Below, piece after piece: positions 51,708 through 58,689 of a DNA stretch of 64,000 bases (positions are counted from its first letter, which is position 1; every line of letters starts with the position of its first letter). The position numbers and the translations under genes are program-made. The notes beneath the pieces were generated by a model that saw only the letters and a list, made by a program, of their open reading frames with translations, ran no database searches and was not told the DNA's origin. The stretch covers positions 620,001-684,000 of the forward strand of contig NZ_JADJNP010000004.1 of assembly GCF_016714275.1 (NCBI RefSeq), written 5' to 3'. This DNA is from Tessaracoccus sp. Its GTDB lineage: Bacteria > Actinomycetota > Actinomycetes > Propionibacteriales > Propionibacteriaceae.

Positions 51708-52375
51708 TGGCGCTCAAGCTGCCCGCCCCGCCCCCGCGGCGCGACCGCGTTCTCTACGCCGCGGCCGCCGTCGTTCTGTCCTACCCGGACGAGGAGACAC
51801 TGAGCAGGCTGCCGCTTGTGGAGGAGGCACTCGTCGAGGCCGACGCGCTTGCGTCGTTCGCTCCCGTGCTGGCGCACCTCAGGTCGATGGCCCCGATGGA
51901 CGCGCAGGCCTGGCACGTGCAGGAGTTCGACCTGTCGCGCCGTCACGCGCTGCACCTCACCTATTGGACCGACGGCGACACCCGCCGCCGCGGCGAGGTG
52001 CTTGCCGCCATCAAGCAGACCTACCGCGACTCCGGCCTGCTGGTCGATCTCGACGGCGAACTGCCCGACTACTTGCCGATGGTGCTCGAGTTCGCCGCCA
52101 ACGGCGCTCCCGCGCTCGGCGTCGCGCTGCTCAACACCTATCGGGCCTCGCTGGAGCTGCTGCGGCTCGGACTCGTGAAGGACAAGCTGCCGCACGCCGA
52201 CGTCGTCGCGGCGGTCTGCGACACGCTCGGCGGGCCATCTCCCCAGACGAGGGCTGAGGTCCAGGAGCTGCTCGGCAACCGCCCCAGCGAGCTCGTCGGG
52301 CTCGAGCCGTTCATCAACACCACCCCGTTCCCCGTCGCCGGCCAGGAACTGGCCGGGGCAAGGCAAGGAGGCTGA
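51707..52375 (+). CDS. narJ: Nitrate reductase assembly chaperone NarJ
   Basis: 222 residues of the helical NarJ/TorD fold: RRDRVLYAAAAVVLSYPDEE, then QEFDLSRRHALHLTYWTDGD with the YxxxF/RHALHL motif of NarJ near 70, GLLVDLDGELPDYLPMVLEF. It inserts Moco into NarG before membrane binding. Overlaps narH by one base (TAATG). Confidence 0.95.
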   Translation: MALKLPAPPPRRDRVLYAAAAVVLSYPDEETLSRLPLVEEALVEADALASFAPVLAHLRSMAPMDAQAWHVQEFDLSRRHALHLTYWTDGDTRRRGEVLAAIKQTYRDSGLLVDLDGELPDYLPMVLEFAANGAPALGVALLNTYRASLELLRLGLVKDKLPHADVVAAVCDTLGGPSPQTRAEVQELLGNRPSELVGLEPFINTTPFPVAGQELAGARQGG

Positions 52376-52376
52376 C

Positions 52377-53135
52377 ATGAGTACCTTCCTCTGGGGCGTC
52401 TTCCCCTACATCGTGGCGCTGGTCTTCTTCGGCGGCCTGTTCTGGCGCTACCGCTACGACCAGTTCGGGTGGACCACCCGGTCGTCGCAGCTGTACGAGT
52501 CGAAGCTGCTGAAGTTCGCCTCGCCGCTGTTCCACTTCGCGCTGCTCGCGGTCTTCCTGGGCCACGTCGTCGGCCTGATCATCCCGAAGGCGCTCACCGA
52601 CTGGATCGGCATCGACCAGCACATGTACCACATGGGCGCGTTCTACGGTGGCGGCCTTGCGGGCGTCGCGCTCGTGGTCGGCCTCGCGCTGCTGATCTAC
52701 CGGCGTCGCACCCAGACCGCGGTGTTCCGCGCGACGACCGTCAACGACAAGGTCATGTACCTGGTGCTGGCGCTCGCCGTCGGCCTCGGCATGGTCGCGA
52801 CGCTGACCGGCGACAAGACGCCCACCGGTGAGGAACACAACTACCGCGAGACGGTGTCGATCTGGTTCCGGTCGCTGTTCGTGTTCCAGCCGAACGTCGA
52901 GGCGATGGGTCACGCGACGTGGCAGTTCCAGGCGCACATCGTCATCGCGCTGCTGCTGATCGCCATGATCCCGTTCACCCGTCTCGTGCACGCGTTCTCC
53001 GCGCCGCTGCACTACCTGTTCCGCCCCTATGTCGTCTACCGCTCGCGCGACGTCGTGCCGCAGCACTCGCAGACCGTCAAGGGCCGCGGCTGGGACCCGA
53101 TCGGCACCCGCGACAACGAGAAGACGAGAAGGTAG
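52377..53135 (+). CDS. narI: Respiratory nitrate reductase gamma subunit
   Basis: 252 residues with five helices (FPYIVALVFFGGLFWRYRYD onward). The heme ligand histidines are in FHFALLAVFLGHVVGLIIPK and MYHMGAFYGGGLAGVALVVG on one side and WQFQAHIVIALLLIAMIPFT on the other. It is the cytochrome b that oxidises menaquinol. Begins 1 base after narJ. Confidence 0.96.
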   Translation: MSTFLWGVFPYIVALVFFGGLFWRYRYDQFGWTTRSSQLYESKLLKFASPLFHFALLAVFLGHVVGLIIPKALTDWIGIDQHMYHMGAFYGGGLAGVALVVGLALLIYRRRTQTAVFRATTVNDKVMYLVLALAVGLGMVATLTGDKTPTGEEHNYRETVSIWFRSLFVFQPNVEAMGHATWQFQAHIVIALLLIAMIPFTRLVHAFSAPLHYLFRPYVVYRSRDVVPQHSQTVKGRGWDPIGTRDNEKTRR

Positions 53136-53140
53136 GTACC

Positions 53141-53192
53141 GCTCGTTGAGCCGGGTCGCGAGGCGTCAGCCGAGCACCCGTGTCGAAACGAA
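53141..53192. repeat. Intergenic palindrome-like element after narI
   Basis: GCTCGTTGAG and TGTCGAAACGA flank a 30-base centre with GGGTCGCGAG and CGAGCACCC; TCGTT and AACGA pair. Elements of the form TCGTTGAGCC..GTCGAAACGA are scattered in many actinobacterial genomes. The remaining sequence to narK has no feature I can name. Confidence 0.5.
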
Positions 53193-53311
53193 TGGACCCG
53201 GCCCAGGCGCTTAACCGGGGCCGGTCGTCGCCGGGGAGAACCCTTTGTGCAGACTAGGCGCGTACTTCCGAAAAACTTGGAAGATGTTCGACGACAGAGA
53301 GACCACCGTCA

Positions 53312-54655
53312 GTGAGTAAGAACCTCATCGAGGTCCCCCCGGTTCACGAGACCGGCAAGGGCGCGGGCCGCGTCATGACCATGTCCACCATCGCGTTCAC
53401 GTTGATGTTCGCGGTGTGGCTGATGTTCGGCATCCTCGGCATCCCGATCCAGAAGGAACTGGGCATCAGCGACGAGCAGTTGGCCTGGATCTCGGCCGTC
53501 GCCGTCCTCAACGGCTCGATGTGGCGGCTTCCTGCCGGGATCATCGCGGACCGGATCGGTGGCAGGAAGGTCACCCTGTTCCTGCTGTTCGCCACCGCGA
53601 TCCCCGCGTACATGGTGAGCTTCGCGCAGAGCTACACATGGCTGCTGGTTCTCGCCTTCCTCGTCGGCTTCGCCGGCAACCTGTTCTCTGTGGGCACCAC
53701 CTGGAACTCCGCCTGGTTCAGCAAGGACCGCCAGGGACTCGCGCTGGGCGTTTTCGGTGCGGGCAACGTCGGCGCGTCGGTCACCAAGTTCATCGGTCCG
53801 CCGCTGATCGCCACGACGGCGGGCAGCACCTTCGTCCTCGGCATCCAGGGCGGCTGGCGGCTCATCCCCGTCATCTACGCCGTGCTGCTGGTGGTCGTCG
53901 GCATCCTGACCTGGATCATCGTCCCGCGCGTGGACCGCGCGCCGGGGGCATCGAAGCCGGTCAAGGAGATGCTGGCGCCGCTCAGCAACGTGCGCGTGTG
54001 GCGATTCAGCCTGTACTACGTGGCCGTGTTCGGCGCATACGTGGCGCTGTCGGCGTGGCTGCCCAAGTACTACGTCGACAACTTCGGCGTCGACCTCACC
54101 ATCGCGGGCCTGCTCACGGCCACCTTCATCTTTCCCGCGTCGCTGCTGCGGCCCGTCGGCGGCTGGATGAGCGATCGTTGGGGTGCCCGCAAGGTCATGT
54201 ACTTCACCTTCGGCCTGATGCTGTTGAGCAGTGGCATCCTGATGATGCCCAACGGCTTCATCACCGTCGTCCACCCCGACGGCGCGACCACCGACCATCT
54301 GCACTACCAGATGCAGCTGCCGTGGTTCGTGCTGCTGGTGTTCGTGCTCGGCTGCGCGATGGGCTTCGGCAAGGCCGCCGTGTTCAAGCACATTCCCGAG
54401 TACTTCGGCGACAACGTCGGCTCCGTTGGCGGGCTCGTCGGCATGCTGGGCGGCCTGGGTGGCTTCTTCCTGCCGCCGCTGTTCGCCTACACGAAGACGT
54501 GGTCGGGCTTCCCGAGTTCCACGTTCTCCTGCATCTTCGTCCTGGTGGCCGTCTGCGCCATCTGGATGCACGTCACTATTGTCAAGATGCTGCACGAGAA
54601 GGCCCCCGAGTTGGCCGGCAGCATCGACCGTCCCCTTGAGGAGGCACACGCATGA
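53312..54655 (+). CDS. narK1: Nitrate/nitrite transporter NarK (NarK1-like)
   Basis: 447 residues of the MFS, 12 helices. MFAVWLMFGILGIPIQKELG near residue 30 and GFAGNLFSVGTTWNSAWFSK near 120 are NarK hallmarks (GFAGGnfa..WnS-type), with KDRQGLALGVFGAGNVGASV after it. GTG 53312 has no strong ribosome site. Fourth-last stretch KMLHEKAPELAGSIDRPLEE is cytoplasmic. Its stop overlaps the second narK start (ATGA), forming a co-translated pair; usually one is a proton/nitrate symporter and the other a nitrate/nitrite exchanger. Confidence 0.9.
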   Translation: MSKNLIEVPPVHETGKGAGRVMTMSTIAFTLMFAVWLMFGILGIPIQKELGISDEQLAWISAVAVLNGSMWRLPAGIIADRIGGRKVTLFLLFATAIPAYMVSFAQSYTWLLVLAFLVGFAGNLFSVGTTWNSAWFSKDRQGLALGVFGAGNVGASVTKFIGPPLIATTAGSTFVLGIQGGWRLIPVIYAVLLVVVGILTWIIVPRVDRAPGASKPVKEMLAPLSNVRVWRFSLYYVAVFGAYVALSAWLPKYYVDNFGVDLTIAGLLTATFIFPASLLRPVGGWMSDRWGARKVMYFTFGLMLLSSGILMMPNGFITVVHPDGATTDHLHYQMQLPWFVLLVFVLGCAMGFGKAAVFKHIPEYFGDNVGSVGGLVGMLGGLGGFFLPPLFAYTKTWSGFPSSTFSCIFVLVAVCAIWMHVTIVKMLHEKAPELAGSIDRPLEEAHA

Positions 54656-56037
54656 GCGCAACTGAGACCAAGGGCGACTGGCTCGTCGCTTGGGACCCCG
54701 AGGACGAGAGCAAATGGGACAAGAAGCTGGCGTGGAACACGCTCACCGTCACCACCTTCACCCTGACGCTGTGCTTCGTCGCCTGGTTCCTGCCGAGCGC
54801 CATCGTGCCGAAGCTGAACGCGCTCGGCTTCGAGTTCACCAAGGCGCAGCTGTACTGGCTTGCCGCCATGCCGGGCCTTTCCGGCGGCCTGCTCCGCCTG
54901 GTCTGGATGGTGCTGCCCCCGAAGATCGGCACGCGCAAGATGGTCACGCTGACGACGCTGCTGCTGATCCTCCCCGTGCTCGGCTGGGGCTTCGAGGTCA
55001 CCAACCCTGACGTCCCGTACTGGCGCCTGATGGGCCTCTCGTTCCTGGCGGGCATCGGCGGCGGCGCGTTCTCAGGCTTCATGCCGTCGACGTCGTACTT
55101 CTTCCCGAAGCGGATGCAGGGCACCGCGCTGGGCCTCCAGGCCGGCATCGGCAACTTCGGTGTCTCGCTCGTGCAGCTGCTGACGCCCTGGCTGATCAGC
55201 TTCGGCATGTTCGCGTTCCTGGGCTCGCAGACCATGGCGGTCGCGGGCAAGGACCCCGTCGTCGTCTGGTACCAGAACTCGGCGCTCGTTTACATCCCGT
55301 TCATCATCGCCGGCGCCATCTGGGCCTACATCGTGCTGAAGTCGGTGCCGGTCAAGGCCAGCATCAAGCAGCAGTTCGACATCTTCACCAACCAGGACAC
55401 CTGGTGGATGACGATCCTCTACATCATGACCTTCGGCACGTTCTCCGGCCTCTCCGCGCAGTTCGGCCTGCTGATGGCGAACCTGTACGGCACGGGCAAC
55501 CCCGAGATCGTCGAGGGCGTCGGCCATGCTGCGAAGGTGCTCGTCGAGGGCTATGCGGTTCCGGACCCGGTGAAGTACGTGTTCCTCGGCCCGTTGGTCG
55601 GCGCCGGCGCGCGCATCGTATTCTCGCCGCTGACCGACCGCATGGGCGGCGCGATCTGGACGCTGATCAGCGGCATCGGCATTCTGGGCTCGATCATCTA
55701 CACCATCCCGGGCCTGACGCCCGACACCTCGAGCGCCGCGGCGCTGCAGGGCGGGTTCAACCAGTTCCTGTGGGGCATGCTGCTGATCTTCCTGTTCTCC
55801 GGCATCGGCAACGCGTCGACGTTCAAGCAGATGCCGATGATCTTCGAGCGCCGCCAGGCCGGCGGCGTGATCGGCTGGACCGGCGCCATCGCCGCCTTCG
55901 GCCCGTTCCTGTTCGGCGTGGGCCTCACCATGATGTCCCCGACGGCGTTCTACATCATCGGCGCGGTGTGGGCCGTCGGCTGCATCGTCATCACCTGGAT
56001 CCGCTACGCCCGCCCGGGCGCCCCGAAGAAGAGCTGA
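54652..56037 (+). CDS. narK2: Nitrate/nitrite transporter NarK (NarK2-like)
   Basis: 461 residues of the MFS. The N-terminus WLVAWDPEDESKWDKKLAWN is the NarK2 type, then ALYWLAAMPGLSGGLLRLVW-like YWLAAMPGLSGGLLRLVWMV, and FLAGIGGGAFSGFMPSTSYF with the GIGGG..SgFMPS motif near 140. Additional signature GVSLVQLLTPWLI near 170. The end RQAGGVIGWTGAIAAFGPFL is conserved in this group. Transports nitrate and/or nitrite. Confidence 0.9.
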   Translation: MSATETKGDWLVAWDPEDESKWDKKLAWNTLTVTTFTLTLCFVAWFLPSAIVPKLNALGFEFTKAQLYWLAAMPGLSGGLLRLVWMVLPPKIGTRKMVTLTTLLLILPVLGWGFEVTNPDVPYWRLMGLSFLAGIGGGAFSGFMPSTSYFFPKRMQGTALGLQAGIGNFGVSLVQLLTPWLISFGMFAFLGSQTMAVAGKDPVVVWYQNSALVYIPFIIAGAIWAYIVLKSVPVKASIKQQFDIFTNQDTWWMTILYIMTFGTFSGLSAQFGLLMANLYGTGNPEIVEGVGHAAKVLVEGYAVPDPVKYVFLGPLVGAGARIVFSPLTDRMGGAIWTLISGIGILGSIIYTIPGLTPDTSSAAALQGGFNQFLWGMLLIFLFSGIGNASTFKQMPMIFERRQAGGVIGWTGAIAAFGPFLFGVGLTMMSPTAFYIIGAVWAVGCIVITWIRYARPGAPKKS

Positions 56038-56045
56038 TTCGCGCC

Positions 56046-56091
56046 TAACCGCTGGCGATTCCACCAGATCTAGTGGAATCGCCAGCGGTTA
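56046..56091. terminator. 19-bp perfect hairpin after narK2
   Basis: TAACCGCTGGCGATTCCAC pairs fully with GTGGAATCGCCAGCGGTTA around CAGATCTA; the loop's AGATCT is itself palindromic. It starts 9 bases after the narK2 stop. No T run follows, so it may be a terminator of the nar operon or another kind of structured site. Confidence 0.7.
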
Positions 56092-56147
56092 ACGATGTCA
56101 GGGCGCGGTTCACCGGCATCAAGGCGTTTCGGCCTGAAGAACTTGGG

Positions 56148-56714
56148 TTAGGTGAGCGGATTGCCTCGCGCGGCGGCCCGGTCGAACACCCGCTGGGCTG
56201 CGTACAGGGCCTCTTGTGGGTCGTTATAGCCCATGTAGCTCTCGTCGAAGAACTCGTCGTGGATCGCCGCCGCTTGCTCCGGTGAGGTGAATCCCAGGTG
56301 GCGGAACAAGACCTCGAGGTCGTCGAGATCGCGCCTCCTCATCGCGCGCAGCTTCATCGCGACCAAGTAGTGGGGTGAGGCGACCGCGATCCGGAGGCCG
56401 GGCAGGGTGAGCTCGCGGGAGTCGGGGTCCGGCTCGTTGCTGAAGAACGCCGTGGCCCGGGAATTGACCCAGTCCGGGCTGAGCTCGTGGGCCTCCGCGA
56501 CGGTGGCGACGGCGCGCCAGAACTCGTCGCCGCCGGACCTGACAGCGGCGTCGACGTCCCTGGTGATGCGCCTGGCGTCGAACTCCAGCGCGATCGCGGC
56601 GCCGCCGACGACATAGACGCTGGCCTCCACGTCGCGACCCACGAGGATCTCGCCGACCTCCCGCAGGAGGGAGAGGATCTCGTCGCGGGTGAGGTTCCGG
56701 TCGTGGGCCGTCAT
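56148..56714 (-). CDS. DUF6036-type nucleotidyltransferase (toxin-like)
   Basis: 188 residues. VYVVGGAAIALEFDARRITR then DVDAAVRSGGDEFWRAVATV is the nucleotidyltransferase GG..A and D-x-D pattern (RDVDA near 57); HYLVAMKLRAMRRRDLDDLE and VLFRHLGFTSPEQAAAI follow, the family's C-terminal block. Such proteins are the toxin half of AbiEii/MNT-like pairs. Its start overlaps the stop of the next upstream gene by 4 bases. Confidence 0.8.
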   Translation of the reverse strand: MTAHDRNLTRDEILSLLREVGEILVGRDVEASVYVVGGAAIALEFDARRITRDVDAAVRSGGDEFWRAVATVAEAHELSPDWVNSRATAFFSNEPDPDSRELTLPGLRIAVASPHYLVAMKLRAMRRRDLDDLEVLFRHLGFTSPEQAAAIHDEFFDESYMGYNDPQEALYAAQRVFDRAAARGNPLT

Positions 56715-57103
56715 GCTTGCGTGAACTCCCGTTCATCCAAGAAGATGCCCAGCCGCATCAGCTCCGCCGGTGTGTGGGCCATGTCGTTGTAGGCGTCCGA
56801 CGGGCTGTAGGCGAACGGCCACCAGCCCTTCTCCAGTGGCTCTTTGAAGGTCCACGACGGCGCGTGTTCCCCTATCTGGTGCAGGCGGTAGCGCAGCGCC
56901 CCCGCGAGGAGCGCGTCCCATCGTGGATCCCCGGTGGTGTCCGGAGCGTTGAGCGCGTCGTCGAGGGTTCCGGCCTTTTGTGCGGCGGGCAGCGCGTTGA
57001 TGCCATCCATCAGCATGCGGATGGCATGGATGTCGTCCCCGGCCGCGAGCGCGTCGCGAACGTCCTCTGCGATCTCGGGGACCGTCGCCCACCAGCGCTT
57101 CAT
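56711..57103 (-). CDS. Putative antitoxin partner of the nucleotidyltransferase
   Basis: 130 residues. I recognise no named domain. WDALLAGALRYRLHQIGEHA then PSWTFKEPLEKGWWPFAYSP and MAHTPAELMRLGIFLDEREF match the conserved RWDALL..PAW..RRGIFLDE pattern seen in proteins coded ahead of DUF6036 nucleotidyltransferases, though here without an N-terminal HTH. It is first in a two-gene operon and overlaps its partner by ATGA. The gap to the TetR gene is 111 bases. Confidence 0.55.
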   Translation of the reverse strand: MKRWWATVPEIAEDVRDALAAGDDIHAIRMLMDGINALPAAQKAGTLDDALNAPDTTGDPRWDALLAGALRYRLHQIGEHAPSWTFKEPLEKGWWPFAYSPSDAYNDMAHTPAELMRLGIFLDEREFTQA

Positions 57104-57214
57104 GTCCCTCCTGGGTAGGAGGCCATCCTATCCGCGACGAGACGCCGGACTGCGCGAAATCCTGAGGCGGCTTGGCCGCTCGTCGTCTGTGCGCGGATGT
57201 GGGAGCATGGGCCG

Positions 57215-57877
57215 ATGGCGCGGATCACCGAGGAGGACCCGAGGTATCTCCGCGTGCGCGCCAGCCTCGTGTCGGCGCTGTTCGAGCTGGCCGCGGAGGT
57301 ACCCGCCGACGAGATCTCCGTCTCGCAACTCGCGTCGGCTGCGGGGGTGTCGCGCACGACGTTCTACTCGCACTCCTCGTCGCCCGCGCAACTGCTGGCC
57401 GACACGCTCGTCGAGCGGCTCGCGCCGCGGCTGGATGCACTCGCCGACGAGATGACCGTGCCCGGCGTCGAGTACGTCGAGCTGTGGCGGGAGGCGTACA
57501 CGGCGCTTCTTGAGCACGTGCAGGAGCACCGCGCCGTCTACGAGACGCTGCTGGCCACGAGCTCGTTCACGCTGTCGTCGCTGGTGCAGTACCTGGAGTC
57601 GGTGGCGACGCGCTCCGTCGACGCCGTCGTTGCCCAGTTCGCCGAGCCGCACGTGACGGCGCTCTGGCGCACCATGGCCATCCAGCAGCAGGTGCGCGGC
57701 TCGATTGCGATGATCAAGGCCTGGCTCGACACGGGCCTGGCCGACCCGCCCGACGTCGTCATCGACACCTACCTGACCCTCGCGCCGCCCTGGCAGCTCG
57801 CGAGGCCGGACGAGACCGGCCACATCACCCTGCGGCGCATCCGGTCTGCTCAGCCGGCCGCGGCGAACTCCTCGTAG
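57215..57877 (+). CDS. TetR-family transcriptional regulator
   Basis: 220 residues from ATG 57215. RVRASLVSALFELAAEVPAD, EISVSQLASAAGVSRTTFYS and HSSSPAQLLADTLVERLAPR are the TetR DNA-binding domain, with FYSHSSSPAQLL in place of YRHFGSKEALL; the ligand domain follows. An upstream in-frame ATG at 57197 is less likely. It lies between the toxin-like pair and the TorD-like gene, and its stop overlaps the end of that convergent gene by 28 bases. Its target is unknown. Confidence 0.85.
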   Translation: MARITEEDPRYLRVRASLVSALFELAAEVPADEISVSQLASAAGVSRTTFYSHSSSPAQLLADTLVERLAPRLDALADEMTVPGVEYVELWREAYTALLEHVQEHRAVYETLLATSSFTLSSLVQYLESVATRSVDAVVAQFAEPHVTALWRTMAIQQQVRGSIAMIKAWLDTGLADPPDVVIDTYLTLAPPWQLARPDETGHITLRRIRSAQPAAANSS

Positions 57878-58479
57878 GAGGCCAGCGCGCCGAGGGAGAG
57901 CAGGCCGACGCCGCGCATGAAGTGGGTGTGCGCCTCGCCGATCATCGTGGTCAGCATCTCCGGCGCCCAGGGGAGCAGGTGGTCGCGCAGGAAGGCGGCA
58001 CCGATCCAGATGAGGCCGGCCGCCTCCGCGTCATTCCCGGCGTCGAGGGCATCGATCGCGCGCAGGCAGGACTGCGCGACGAAGTCGAACTCCAGGCCGA
58101 CGTGGTCGTCGGGCTCCCTGTTCAGCCGCGGGGCCTTCAGCGCCAACTCGCGGTAGGCGGCGCGGACCTCGAGGGTCTGCTCGTCGAACACGAGGCCCTC
58201 CGTCCCGCGGTGGACAGACTCGTACGGCGCGACGACGGCGGCCGCCGTATCGCCGTAGAGGCGGTCGTGATCGCGGCGGATGGCGTCGGTGCTCTCGCCC
58301 TCCCGGTGCGAGGCAGCCAACTCGGCGAGGCCCTCCCGAGCCTTGTCGGAGGCCAGCGGCCACTCGGGGAGCAGCTCCCAGAGCGTCAGCAGCGTCTGCT
58401 CGTCGGGCGCGGCCCGGTGGAACCTGCCGAGGACGGAGAAGGCCGCCGCCATGTCGTCGAGGCGTTCGATGTCCTGCAT
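57850..58479 (-). CDS. TorD/DmsD-family molybdoenzyme chaperone
   Basis: 209 residues. AAAFSVLGRFHRAAPDEQTL then LTLWELLPEWPLASDKAREG is the family start; RRDHDRLYGDTAAAVVAPYE near 100 has the D-x-x-x-Y/F..G motif, LEFDFVAQSCLRAIDALD follows, and FLRDHLLPWAPEML near 170 carries the H-LP-W motif. It probably guards the Tat leader and Moco insertion of the DmsA protein encoded divergently at 58690. The 210-base gap between them holds no other gene. Confidence 0.85.
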   Translation of the reverse strand: MQDIERLDDMAAAFSVLGRFHRAAPDEQTLLTLWELLPEWPLASDKAREGLAELAASHREGESTDAIRRDHDRLYGDTAAAVVAPYESVHRGTEGLVFDEQTLEVRAAYRELALKAPRLNREPDDHVGLEFDFVAQSCLRAIDALDAGNDAEAAGLIWIGAAFLRDHLLPWAPEMLTTMIGEAHTHFMRGVGLLSLGALASYEEFAAAG

Positions 58480-58689
58480 GGAGTTCCTTTGCGAGCCGGG
58501 GGAGGGGTGCCCGAGATGCGGGTCTGAGAGGCCGCTGGCGGGTGATCCCGCAGGGGTGTCACCCGCGCGCGCGGTACCCCCAGTCTATTTCGGGCCCCCC
58601 GCCGCGCTTAGCCGACCCCGCGCCAATCTATCCAACGGGTGTCCTGTAGCGTGCGAGACACCTGATCCTCAAACCTGCGGAGGCCCCAG

